A DNA stretch of 64,000 nucleotides. It comes from Isoetes taiwanensis (lineage: Eukaryota > Streptophyta > Lycopodiopsida > Isoetales > Isoetaceae). A program made the position numbers and the translations under genes. Below are positions 44,166 through 54,850 of the stretch, piece after piece; positions within the stretch are counted from its first letter, which is position 1, and each line of letters begins with the position of its first letter. The notes below the pieces were generated by a model. It saw only the letters and a program-made list of their open reading frames with translations, searched no databases and was not told the DNA's origin. The stretch lies in NCBI GenBank assembly GCA_021234155.1, contig JAJEKV010000047.1, forward strand, positions 5,667,071 through 5,731,070, written 5' to 3'.

Positions 44166-44362
44166 CCGCTTTTCTTGGCAATTTAGGTTGGGTGATGCTA
44201 CACTTCACTAGCAATCTAGCATGGAGCTATGTTCTAACCCAAAATTGGAAAATTTTCCCAATTTTTCGAAGCTCTTGCTTGGGTGGCTATACCCCAAGAC
44301 TCGAATCTACTGTTAGTCCTAAGGGAAAAATGGCCAGTGCTCGATCTTGGATGCCAAGATCA

Positions 44363-44374
44363 TGCTCGATACCA
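44363..44374 (-). other. primer binding site of inner element (tRNA-iMet type)
   Basis: The minus strand reads TGGTATCGAGCA, two bases inside the 5' LTR. The expected wording is TGGTATCAGAGC. It is the same variant as in element A. Confidence 0.8.
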
Positions 44375-44376
44375 CT

Positions 44377-45976
44377 TGTGACATCCCCTACTCCTTATAA
44401 TGATGCCCGCATCGTATTCGAAGAGAGGAGCATCCCCCCGGTTGCCCGGCGGGGCCATCCACCGACTCTACTCCCATGGGGCGAGCCGGCAAGGGAAGAG
44501 TGGATGTGTCATTCACCCGCCTCCCATCGGTTAGACCTATCTGCATTGGAAGCGTGAACAAACAAACGTGAGCACAACTAACAATATACAAATACAATCA
44601 TCATAGAGATAGTAACATCACGTAGATAACAATACCTTCATAGCAACAATACAAAGGGGAGATCCTACCCAGACTCGAGACTCAAGGAGAATGATCGACG
44701 GCTAGGTCTCCGAGTTCATTGCGCATGTAATTCATGGCAATGGATTTGGCTGGCATAGAACATGGCTTAGGGTAGTCCACTCCATCCGCCCCTCCGGTGC
44801 ACACTTTGCGAGTAGGCTGAAAAGTGTTGGGACTTGGCCGTAGTAGCTGCCGGGGTGAATAGCCAGAGGGGCTACTACTGCTGGGTTGCATCTCCCCAGC
44901 CCCGATGAGGCAGGAAGAGAGTTGCCTCTCCTCCAGAGGTATCCATGCTCATCGCGGGCGGCTAGAGGGCCACTGCCCTTATTCGACTTGAACTCACTGG
45001 AAGGTCATATCCACCACCCCACGAGTGTCGAGCTCATGCCTTGCCCACACGCAGTGACAAGCCATTAAGCCTAGCCAGCAAAGACCCCCGATAGGCTTTA
45101 CTACCAGAGGGGTCAGTCCGCGATGAGACAAGTTCCTCCTTATCAACCGGCCTTGCCCCTTCACCCACAGCCAGGTGGGCTCCTGTGCACGGGCCGCATT
45201 TATTTGGGAACTAAGGTGCTATGCTAGGAGCATCTACTGCACAGCCTTTAGGTCTCTACCCCCCTTCCCAAAACAAGGAGATCACAGAGTGGAATACATA
45301 CAATATCACAGAACAGAAATAGAGAATCACATCAATCTATCTACTTAACATCCAATGTTAGGTTCATTCGTTAGAGTCTCAGATCTAGGGATCTACAAGG
45401 CTTCCAGAGATGATCTAACATACTAAACCGGCATATTGCCACGCCCAAAGACGGTTTTGCACAACAGAACAACTGGATACCTGCTCCTTGGCTTGCTCCT
45501 GATCCTCGGAAAGCGTCCATGCTCCTGGTCTTGCCGAAGACGACTGCTACTCAACAACCTGTTGTGCAATTCCGACTTTTCGGAGCCTGGCAATGCGATT
45601 TTGAGTCCTACCTTGGCCGAATTGGCCCAGGGGAACCCTAATTGCGAAAGAGGAAAGGAAGCTCTAGAGAACCCTAATTGGCAAAGTGAAAAGGAGAGCT
45701 AGGGTCTAGGGTTTTAGCCCTTATATAGACCCTATCTAGGTTAGGGCATCCACATAGACAAATGGCTTTAAGCCATTTGGAAATGGATGAACAAGGAACC
45801 TTTTGTTGTGTATGTTTAATTACATACCCAACATCCAAAGTTGCCCCCTAGGTGCAACCTTTAGCTCCTAGGTGCAACGTTATCCCGCTCTCAAGTACAT
45901 GTCATCCGTGACATGTACGTGTGACGTGGCAGTATAATATACGTATTGGGAGCGTATATTATGCTGGAACGTCACA
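44377..45976 (-). repeat. 5' LTR of inner element
   Basis: 1600 bp, TGTGACATCC..GAACGTCACA on the plus strand. TATA box TCTATATAAGGGC on the minus strand at about 45715-45727. It pairs with 34868-36478. Confidence 0.92.
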
Positions 45977-45981
45977 CAGAT
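45977..45981. other. target site duplication CAGAT of the inner element (right)
   Basis: Matches 34863-34867. Outer-element coding sequence resumes directly after it. Confidence 0.9.
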
Positions 45982-46289
45982 TCCCCTTGGAATTTGGTGT
46001 TTGGAAGGCTGGAGAAGATCCAGGTGATTATGAAATGTTGGTCGGCAGACCTTTTCTCCGCCAGGCCAAGAGTATCCATTACTGGGCCACGGATCAGTTA
46101 GTCATCACAGATGGTCACCTCAATGCCACCATGGACTTGGAAACAGGCAAAATCATTTCCGTCGACAATGCTGAACCCTCTCTCTCGGAACCGATTCGAG
46201 GGGGCCCGAATATCTATCAAGTTCGGGCTCCACTGCGAAGTCGCCTCGTCATCCTACCCCAATATGCTTTGATCCTTGGGGAGAAATGA
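45982..46289 (+). pseudogene. outer element protease, second part
   Basis: It continues the frame interrupted at 34867: LEFGVWKAGEDPGDYEML and GRPFLRQAKSIHYWATDQL, the ILGRPFL/W-x-TDQL region at the end of plant Ty3 proteases. It reads to YALILGEK and then a stop. Confidence 0.8.
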
Positions 46290-46489
46290 CTCTTGATCGG
46301 ACCGGTAGTGGCTGCTTTGCTTGATCCTTACCTGGCTCCTTGCAATCGAATCCAACGTGTTGATCACTTTTCAGATGCTGAACCTCCCCGCCGCCTCGTA
46401 GATGTACACGCCGGTCATGAAGCAACCTGCAGCTTGATGAAACTTCGGAACCTCTCTTTTTCACCACGCAGAGTGCCACGCATCCTGTT

Positions 46490-47782
46490 ATGCTTCAACC
46501 TCCTGCTCATATTGTCCAGGACACGGAAGTTATCCCCCATATTCAGACTCCTGAAGTCGAGATTGTGGACGTAGGCAACAATCAGCCTGTCCGCATTGCT
46601 GCAAATCTTCTGACACCCTATCGTAACAGGGCCGTCATGCTCTTCAAAAAGTTCAAACACATTTTCGCCTGGAGCTACAGAGATCTTCGGGGGATCAACA
46701 AAACCTTGGGGAAACTCACCATTCCTACCAAGTCTGATGCACGTCCAGTATAGCAACGACAGTACCGGCTCAACCCCAATTACCGTGATCGCGTAAAGGC
46801 AGAAATTGACAAACTCCTTGCTGCAGGTTTGATCTATGAGGTCAAACATTCTGAATGGGTGAGCCCCATAGTCATTGCACTCAAACACAATGGTAAGATC
46901 CGCGTTTGCGTGGACTACCGAAAACTCAATCAGGCCACGGAGCGTGATCATTTTCCACTTCCCTTCACAGACCAGGTTCTGGAAGAGGTTGCTGGACATG
47001 AGATGTACTCCTTCATGGATGGTTTTTCTGGCTACAATCAAATCTCAATCAAAGAATCTGATCAACTCAAGACTACTTTCACCACCCCTTGGGGCACTTT
47101 TGCCTACAAGGTGGTTCCTTTTGGATTATCAAACTCTCCATCAACGTTTCAACGCATCATGCTCTCAGTCTTTCATGATTTTATGAAGGAAAATCCCTTC
47201 TTGCAAATTTTTCAAGATGACTTCTCTGCCTACAGTTCCATGGCTGAACATTTGGATAAATTGGAACTCGTCTTTCAGAAATGTGATGAGTCCGGCATTA
47301 GTCTCAATCCCGAGAAATGCACCTTTTGCGTCACTTCAGGACATGTGGTCAGCAAAGCAGGTATCACCACGGATCCTGCCAAAATCAGCTGTGTGCTCAA
47401 GGCTCAAGCACCAGCCAATATCAAGGAAACACGCTCTTTCTTGGGTAAGGTCAATTATTACTCCACTTTCATTCCTGGACTCGCAGCCATTGCAGATCCC
47501 ATTCATAAACTCACGGGTGATGAATCCACCTGGGCTTGGAATTCCCAAGCGGATGCTGCTTTCCAACAGTTGAAGCTCTTGCTTACTCAGGCCCCGGTTC
47601 TTGTTCCTCCTCAATGGGACAAGCCCTTTCATGTTCATGTCGATGTCTCGGCCTTTGCTATTGGAGCTGTTCTTTCTCAAGAATATGATACGCACACTGA
47701 CAAACCAAACCGATACGCCAGCTGGAAACTCAATTCTGCTGAACGCAACTACTCGCCCACGGCCGCGAAGCCTTGGATTTAA
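46490..47782 (+). pseudogene. outer element reverse transcriptase and start of RNase H
   Basis: 46490-46753 carries the linker FKHIFAWSYRDLRGINKTLG and is ended by a TAG where PVxQRxYRL should continue. 46829-47782 has WVSPIVIALKHNGKIRVCVD, shortened: IRVCVDYRKLNQAT, then YSFMDGFSGYNQISI, VVPFGLSNSPSTFQRIM, the catalytic FLQIFQDDFSAYS (F-x-DD), and ETRSFLGKVNYYSTFIPGL. RNase H begins at FHVHVDVSAFAIGAVLSQ. A frameshift near 47765 moves the remainder to the next frame. Confidence 0.88.
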
Positions 47783-48401
47783 TTTTACTCGTCCAGCCCA
47801 ACGTCACTATCTTTTGGGCAGTCAGATCAAATTCTTTGTTGACCACCAGGCACTTCTTTATTTGATCAACAAATCCACGCCCACGGGCCGCATTGCTCGT
47901 TGGGTCCTCCTTCTGCAGGAATTTGAACCTTTTGAAATTGTTCACAAGGCCGGCAAATCTCATGTTGTCCCGGATTATCTTTCACGCATCCACACAGATG
48001 ATCCCTCCACTGGAGTCTCGGGCGCCTTTCCCGGCGCTCAACTCTTTACGGTCACGGCCACACCTCATTGGTTCCATGACTTTCAGCGGTATCTCCTCAC
48101 AGGCTCTTCCACACGGGAGGGCGCCCGCGCTCTCTCTCGACACCTGCCTACTCATGGAGTGCGGTTTGTTTCTTACGAAGCCCATCGCTGCCCTTGAAGA
48201 CATGGTGCGCTCTCATTTTCTCATTGGCGCCGATCCCGCCCTTGGGCTCAACCTCCTCTTTCAAATACGCCCGGGATCTCATTAGCACTTACCATAATGG
48301 TGCGGGTCCTCACTCCGTGAGGATCACTTTCAGGCCCGATAGCTTCAGCCCTCGAAACACTTCCTCCTTTTCTTCACTCGAGTGTCGTTTGGTGGGGGGA
48401 G
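47760..48401 (+). pseudogene. outer element RNase H end and residual tail, integrase deleted
   Basis: The frame 47601-48197 has YLLGSQIKFFVDHQALLYL and ARWVLLLQEFEPFEIVHKAG, then VVPDYLSRI, the end of RNase H. WFHDFQRYLLTG is the start of the integrase N-terminal region. After about 140 more bases the sequence is already at the purine tract and 3' LTR. The HHCC finger and DDE core, about 1 kb, are absent. Confidence 0.8.
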
Positions 48402-48986
48402 TGTTAGTCTGTGCCTCTGATGCAGGACTATTCATGCATCTGACGGACCAGGTCAAGCTCAAGGATCCTGAGGCAGGCGCGGGTCGGTCGTCCAAGGCCC
48501 GGCGGCCCGGAACCCGCCTTGATCAAAGCACGGGTTACGCTACCAAGAGGCGCCCAGCGACAAGTGATGACCACGTCACCGCCGTCGGCGTCCAAGTGAT
48601 TCTAGGCACTTCAAGAGGCACCGCCGGCATTCCTCAGAAATCGGGCCTCCTTCCAGGAGTCGGCACCGAGATCAGTCCGAGTGTCTATATTGGGCCAAAG
48701 GCCATTGTACTATATATATGAGTAGAGCTAGCACATAAGTTTTTAGATGAGTTTTGAGTCTTGTCTCTCTTCAGTCTTCTCTCGATTGCGAGAGCTCATG
48801 TATGTTCATCATTGATATCAAGGAAGCTTATCATTTTCCTCTCATTGTTCTCTTTTGTTCTGTTTTCTTCCTCTTGTTCTCTTCTTGCAAATCCCACGTG
48901 ACATAGTCCCCCGGATTCTCCTGTTAGATCCACGGGTCCTCACAGAGGGCTGTCTTGCAGGAGTTCCCGAACCCAGACCCCAAACA
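48402..48986 (+). repeat. 3' LTR of outer element
   Basis: 585 bp, paired with 31709-32297. The same TATA box (48710-48722). The downstream part (about 48700-48900) is nearly identical to the 5' LTR; the upstream part differs at many CG-containing sites. Confidence 0.9.
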
Positions 48987-48991
48987 ATCAT

Positions 48992-49845
48992 CTTGATTTT
49001 ATAACCCGAAATTTCAAGGTGATTTTGAGTTCAACAAACTTACACAATTAAAACTTTAAACAATAATGACAGCTCAGAACATTCATTTTTATCCCCAATC
49101 ATCTTCATTCCAAATCAGTATTTTCATTACAGATAACACTTCTTGTGCAGAGTAATGATAGAAAAAATACTAACAAATCTGTAAACTCTGATACAAAATC
49201 GAGAAATATAGAAATCTGCAACTCTGATACAAAAAGAGTACAAATCTGCATCTCTTATACAAAATCGGCAGTTCCAGACTAAGATTTGACATAAATGAGC
49301 CTTTTCATAGCCGGATTTATCGCTTTTGGATGGAAACAAGTTGCAAAGTCGCCATAGCCAAAAAAAGTAGGAAGCACCGAGATCTGCAACCACCAAGATC
49401 TGCAACCAACAAAACGTCAAGCAACAAAATATAAAAAAAAAAACAAGGAATAAAGAATGCTTTACCTCAAATACCTTGCATGCAAATGCAGCGCCAAGAA
49501 CTCGAAAGAAATTGATAAAACTAGCATAAAACTCAGAGCAAACCTCAAAAAACTCAGAAGGAAGCTCCACGGATTCTGCAAAAAGCTCCAGATCTTCTCA
49601 AACACCAAGAAACTCCAAAAAATAGCAAGAAAGCTCCAAAAACTTTGGCACTCAAGGCGCTCAACAAGCGCCAGCAAAAGCACACTCTAATCTTTTAGAA
49701 AATGGAAGCAAATCGTTGCCAAAAGTTCCGGCAATATGCCGGATCACGGACGCCATAGCCAAAAGGAAGAGAAATTGTCTCGAAAACTTTTTTATAAGGC
49801 GGCCATGTCAGCAAAATTTGAAGGTGGTTAAAATTTCGTCGGCGA
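48992..49845. other. no gene seen; short diverged repeats
   Basis: Repeats of AAATCTGCAACTCTGATACA (about 49165-49265, three variants) and AAACTC/AAGCTCC-rich words at 49490-49640. Reading frames on both strands are unassigned. Confidence 0.4.
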
Positions 49846-49958
49846 ATTTCGGTGAGCAAAAAATTTTGCCCTAAATTTTCAGCTGACGTGGCGGGCGCCG
49901 CTCATGACCCGCCACGTCAGCTGAAAATTTTACGGCGAAATTTTCTGCTCACCGAAAT
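49846..49958. repeat. long imperfect hairpin (about 50-bp arms)
   Basis: Left arm 49846-49895 and right arm 49908-49958 share ATTTCGGTGAGCA, then AATTTTCAGCTGACGTGGCG and GG, with a 12-base loop and a few mismatches or bulges in the middle. The ACGTGGC near the loop is an ACGT-core element. It may be a fold-back transposon or a small-RNA precursor. Confidence 0.85.
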
Positions 49959-50239
49959 TACGCCTTCCATTTTCTTAAAAGTGGAAGAAAGGTGTCGAGG
50001 CTACTTCCGCACAACTTTTTGTTGACAAGAGTTTTTTGTGAATTTGATCAGACGTTTGCTATGGTTCTGGGGAATTTCCCAAACCAAGATGTTATGATGT
50101 TATCCCTAGTTATACTACATAGATGGGATTGCATGTTACTTTTGATTATGCCTCTTGTATCTGGGAAAGGGGGTAGAGACCTAGAAGCTAGTAGATGTGT
50201 AAATGATCCTAGCTATTTCCCATAAATTCCATTGGCCTG

Positions 50240-50925
50240 TGCGTAAAGCTCACTTGGCTATAAATGCTATGCTATAATTGAGCGCTAGATAATGTGAACA
50301 ATAAAAATGTGGAGGTATGACCCTACTGAGCATGACTACTGGGGTCCTTCTAGTGGGTCAGGCATATAGTTGGTCACCGTATATGGGCCGGGTATGGTGA
50401 CACTTCCAGATTAGGATGTCGCTCTAACTCAGTGTTCGGGGGGATTAAGTAAAGTATAGACGTGTGACGCCACGATCCTCAAACTGCTTACAGATTCAGT
50501 GTCCTCCCGGAAGGGACGTCCCATTCCTGCCTCATTAGACTGGTGAGATGTAATTCGAAGTATTTCCATAGTTTGACTCCATGGAATAATATCTCTGGAA
50601 GGCTACAATCATGACACAAAGTGTTTTAACCTTATTTAGAAAGTGTGCACAAGAGGGCGGATGGAGTAAATTACCCTAGCCAATGCCATTGCCATGATTT
50701 GTCTTGGCTATTTATATATAGTTGTTGCGTGTCCTCCACTCGGGCACGTGACCATGGAATGACCTTTCTCGATGATGGTATGTTGGGATGGGGAATTTCT
50801 TGTATTTATATGATGGATACTTCGTATAGATTTGGAAATCATCAGATCTTCCTTGTAGGCCTATACCATTCTATACCTCCTTCTTCCTTTGTCCTCTTAC
50901 ATTTCCAATAGCTCCTTCTTTGTTG
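50240..50925 (+). repeat. degraded LTR-like segment, plus orientation
   Basis: AAGTGTGCAC..GGGCGGATGGAGT, then ACCCTAGCCAATG and CCATTGCCATGA (50641-50697) match, in reverse orientation, the block CATGGCAATGGATTTGGCTGG..ACTCCATCCGCCCC found in the LTRs of the inner element (first words only). So a related Ty3 LTR lies here on the plus strand. Its borders cannot be set. Confidence 0.5.
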
Positions 50926-51900
50926 CCTCTCCAGATGAAGTTTCTAATTGTGATCTTAGTGAAGAAAAAGGCGGTCCGATGCAAGTGTGCATTGATTACT
51001 ATCCCTTGAATAAGATTACGAATCATCAAATAAAGTTGGAAGGAGTCAGATGTGTATAAGACTTTCTTCGGGAATAGTTTTTGTCATTTTGAGTTTTTGG
51101 TAATGCCTTTGGACTAATAAATGCTCCTTCCACCTTTTCCAAAATGATGATTGAGGTTTTTGCAGGATGAAATCTTTGTTGAAATATTTTTGGATGATAT
51201 TCTTATGAACAACAAAGGCTTAGATGAGCATTTGGATCTTTTATGCATTGTGCTAACGTAGCATAAGTTGCATGTGAAGATGTCAAAGTCCGAGGTTATG
51301 AAAGCCCAAGTGGAGTATTTGGGTCACATCATTTTTGCAAAAGTGTAGCTGTGGATCCCAAGAAATAAAAAATATCCAAGTTGCATGGTTTTTTTGGATT
51401 GACCAATTATTATATAATCGCAAATTTATTTTGAAATTTATTAAGATTGCAGCTACTTTGACCATGTTATTAGAGACAAATATTTTTTGGTGCAATAGAG
51501 ATTGAAACAACGAAAAGGAATAGATACATCGACGAGAGTGTTGACCTCAAGACCTATCATGAGTATGCCTTTTGAGATGTATATAAATGCATATGGTTAT
51601 GCTATCAATGTTGTGTTTATGTAGAATGGTAGAGTGATGGCTTAAGTATTTCACTTATAAGAAAACGTTTTTGGTTATGATGCATGTGCTCAATATTACC
51701 TAATGTGAGATCATGGTATATTGATCATAAACCACTTAAGTTTCTATAAATTCAGCTTGATATTAGTCCAAGGCAACTTAGACAGTTGGACTTTCTCTTT
51801 CAGTTCCATATTCATGTTGAAATATACTCATACAACCTGATGTTTAAATATTGTTCTTGGTATTCTTTCTAGGATTCGAGAAATAAATTTAATGATTTAA
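50926..51900 (+). pseudogene. heavily decayed Ty3 pol
   Basis: Scattered RT words in changing frames: MQVCIDYYPLNKIT (for IDYRxLNKIT), NAFGLINAPSTFSKMM (for PFGLxNAPxTFxxxM), EIFLDDILMNNK (F-x-DDI, the catalytic site), EYLGHIIFAK, then FFGLTNYY and PFEMYINAYGYAINVV of RNase H. Many stops. It probably belongs with the LTR-like segment just upstream. Confidence 0.75.
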
Positions 51901-52740
51901 TGTGAAAATGTTTTAGAGTCACAGGCTTGGCTTGAATGCCAATGCAACATCTATCCAAGTTGCCTGATGCTTGGGATATCCAAGATGAACTTTGGTATTA
52001 TAAGGGGCATACATATGTTCATATTGTTGAAGCTCCGTGAAAGAAATTATTGAGTCTGTGGATGGCCATGCAATGTGGTTATAACACTAGTCTCAATTAA
52101 TGAAGGAGTGACAATGATGAGAAGAGCACTAGTTAGCAAGATGGTGAAAGTTATATTCTGCAGCAGAGAAAGGAACAAATAGAATTGCTAGCAACTACAA
52201 GGGTGCTAGATTTGGGAAAAAATGTGTAGCCTGCTACTATGGATAGATTAGAAGTAAGATTTTTACTAATGAGGAGGAGAAGAATTCACAGTTGGAGGCT
52301 ATGAATAGGTTTGTCAAATATGCTGGCAGTTACCCCTTGGACAGAATTATGTACATAGCATACACATTGACCGCCTAGTATGCTCACATGTTTCCATAAA
52401 TGTTAGTAGATGCTATGATCTTGATCATGCAATGGAGATTGTACATGCTATGGTTAAGAATCCGGGTGAAATGCCAATGCCAACGAAGGATAAGACTAAG
52501 GACAAGTCTTTTGAATGGAGGACACTGAAAGGAAATGGTGATGTTAGTTTTATTATCATTACGGTCAACATTCTGTGGAGGCACAAATAGCCCTGATAAA
52601 TCAGGCTAAAGTAATGGGATAGACTATGTCCTACAACCACTACGCCTACAGGAGGTGCCAGATTCTGAAACATGACACTCCGGCAATCATGCTGAAATTT
52701 CAGCAATGCTTAATGAGATGAACCAAATCTTCCTTTACAA
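51901..52740. other. no gene recognised
   Basis: Probably more retroelement debris. There is no motif I can name. Confidence 0.35.
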
Positions 52741-52764
52741 AAGGTAATCCTATTTTTCTCAGCT

Positions 52765-54350
52765 ATTTCACGCCCAACGTGATTTAATTTAACTTGAAAG
52801 CATGATAGATGTGATTTCAAGTTAAATATAAGCATGTTAAACTTATTCAAATCACGTTAAGCATGCTTTGGTCGAAATCACGCCGAGCGTGACTTGTTTG
52901 AAATCACGCTAAGCAATGATTTGATCAAAAATCGAGCAACACTTTTGATATTGTCTTTGCATCTTGCAGCCCATACAATAAACAGGTACGTAATTCTAGA
53001 GAATAGTGGATAGAATATGGTAGACCCTTACCTATAAGATAGGAAAGTTCCAAATCAAGGAACTTTAAATTGTTGGAACAATTTCTTTCTCAAACAATCA
53101 TATAACAGTTGAAAGATACTAAACCAAGATCAACTACCAAGAAAAGGAAGGGTGGAGAGGGATCTGAGAATGCAGCATTATGAGGACCCACAGATTCCGA
53201 TAAGTTGATTTTCTCCAAGGATGAATTGTGGCTGAAGTGGAACGAATTTTTGATTTTTACGCTAATAAGAGGCTTTCATATTCAATGGGCAGAGATCCGC
53301 CAATCGACACTTCAATCTTTGACATTAATGTGATGGAATTGCGGAAGGCACATGGCCTTAATGATACATAAATATTATGGGTTATAGATCAGCTTCTGAA
53401 TAAGAAAGTTCTGTACAAGAAGAGTTCCTTTGTATCAAACAGAATGTCTTTTATAGAATGTTATACTCATATCAAGGTTATATGTATAAATGAAAATAAC
53501 AATTGGATCAGAGCTGCAGAAGTTATCTTGGAAACTTCACTCTCTCATATATTGACCTTCTCGACAGATATAAAGTCGGCAATGAACACATTAAAAAATA
53601 TGTATTCTGGTCATATGACTTCATGAAAAACTAAAAAGCTAAGAATACGAAGCATGTGGAGACACTTCCCCCAAAAGTCATGCTGAGTTGAGAAGGAAGG
53701 TAGATATGATAAAGAATATAGCAGGAGAAGATGAAGCACTGTTGTACTTAGTCTCCACTAGATACAAAGGCCTTCTGCCAGACACAATCGCAGAAAGTTC
53801 AGAAGGTAGTAGAGGATCCACTTGAGGATGAACTTGAAGACGAAGATGTCGATGTAGGTGTCGAAAAAAGGTAAAACTGAGATGATCCTTAACGCGCCAA
53901 GCGTGATTTCAATTACTTGCTACTTAATACAAGAGGGAATTTCTTAAGCAATTCATGCCAAGTTTGAATTTTCAAATGCAGATTCTGGCCCACTATCATG
54001 TTTGTCGACTGTTAAAGCATGCCCTTGAGATGCACATTTTAATATGCATCTCAATACATCACTTCCAACGATCATAACATGCTTTACAGTGGCCTTTATG
54101 GTCATTGCATAGTGTCTGCATTTTGAAATTCATGCCAGATGTGAAACCCAAAAGAAAACCTGTGCCTAGCACCTTGTTGGCCATTGTAAAGACAGTCTTA
54201 GTTATTGTCCAGAGGGACCTTTTTTTAGTTTGAACTCCATAGTCATTGCACGATTTTTTTCCTTTTAAGGATTCGCGCATGGCATGATTTGCTTTAAGGA
54301 ATCTACGCTCGGCGTGAACATCAAGTACATGAAATCACACCAGGCGTGCA
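52765..54350. repeat. recurrent TCACGC..GCGTGA palindromes
   Basis: Variants of ATCACGCCGAGCGTGA occur near 52769 (CACGCCCAACGTGA), 52880, 52901, 53894, 54307 and 54332. An inverted repeat at 52786-52827 (TTTAACTTGAAA arms, 15-base loop) accompanies the first. The stretch between holds only short unassigned frames. It may be the leader or noncoding part of a third, older element. Confidence 0.5.
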
Positions 54351-54409
54351 TCCTACTTGCATGAACAATGTACTTATTTTGCTTGGTTTGAATCTTTCAG
54401 GTGTCCACC

Positions 54410-54610
54410 TTCTTGTAACAAAATACTTGTTTTTGATGTGAATGGACTTCTGTGTAAGACCTTTCCTAAGAAGGCTACCAACACAACACAGTTCAAATAA
54501 GGGCCTCGACCATACTTGAAGGAGATGCTAGATGAAGCACTTAAATTATTCAGGGTCAGGATCTGGTCCTCTATAGTACGCCAAACTATTAAGGAAATCT
54601 CAAGGCTACA
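54410..54610 (+). pseudogene. FCP1/NLI-interacting-factor-like phosphatase fragment
   Basis: The reading has KILVFDVNGLLCKT, the DxNGLL form of the HAD phosphatase DxDGT motif seen in plant FCP1-homology proteins. A frame-shared continuation reads RPYLKEMLDEALKLF, FRVRIWSS, as in RPHLxEFL..xFxVGIWSS. Only the N-terminal third of the domain is present, with a stop between the two parts. The family dephosphorylates proteins such as the Pol II tail. Here it is a scrap among retroelement debris, and transposon capture is likely. Confidence 0.6.
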
Positions 54611-54624
54611 TGCTTCTGAGTATC

Positions 54625-54850
54625 AAGTGGCAAGATAGGCAATACCTAGCGTTGCTGATTTTGTACTATCCACCAAATAGTGATAAATTGGAATTATGAG
54701 ACCTATGGGAAGTGATAATGAAATAGAAGGACAAAGGACCTATGATAGTAGGAGATTTGAATGCTAGAACAAATCAAGATCAAGCCCAAATTACAAGCAT
54801 TAGCGAGATAAATGGACAGTGGATACAATCGAAAAGATTCGAGGAATGGA
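54625..54850 (+). pseudogene. LINE endonuclease fragment
   Basis: PMIVGDLNARTNQDQ matches the APE motif GDxNART of LINE ORF2. Preceded by LLILYYPPNSDKLE-like words in mixed frames. It is too short to place in a family. Confidence 0.5.

Larger units (their letters stand above)
34868..45976 (-). mobile_element. inner chromodomain Ty3 retrotransposon, complete ends
   Basis: An 11.1-kb element on the minus strand. LTRs at 44377-45976 (5') and 34868-36478 (3') have TG..CA ends and the 5-bp duplication CAGAT. In element order there are a tRNA-iMet primer site, a hairpin leader, a Lys/Arg-rich frame, gag-like frames without a zinc knuckle, reverse transcriptase, RNase H, integrase with a C-terminal chromodomain, and a purine tract. 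The order and the chromodomain make it a chromovirus. Single-base frame breaks occur at several highly conserved motifs, and protease is missing. Confidence 0.92.
31709..48986 (+). mobile_element. outer Ty3-type LTR retrotransposon, interrupted, integrase-less
   Basis: LTRs at 31709-32297 and 48402-48986 (TGTTAGT..CAAACA) are flanked by the direct repeat ATCAT (31704-31708 and 48987-48991), so this is a single insertion. Inside are gag with three zinc knuckles, a DGGSA-type protease, reverse transcriptase and RNase H on the plus strand. The purine tract GGTGGGGGGAG abuts the 3' LTR. The minus-strand element 34868-45976 is inserted in the protease-RT linker. Without it the outer element is about 6.2 kb. 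Integrase is missing. The DGGSAVN protease and FAWSY..DLRGI linker suggest the Tat/Athila side of plant Ty3 elements. Confidence 0.9.
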
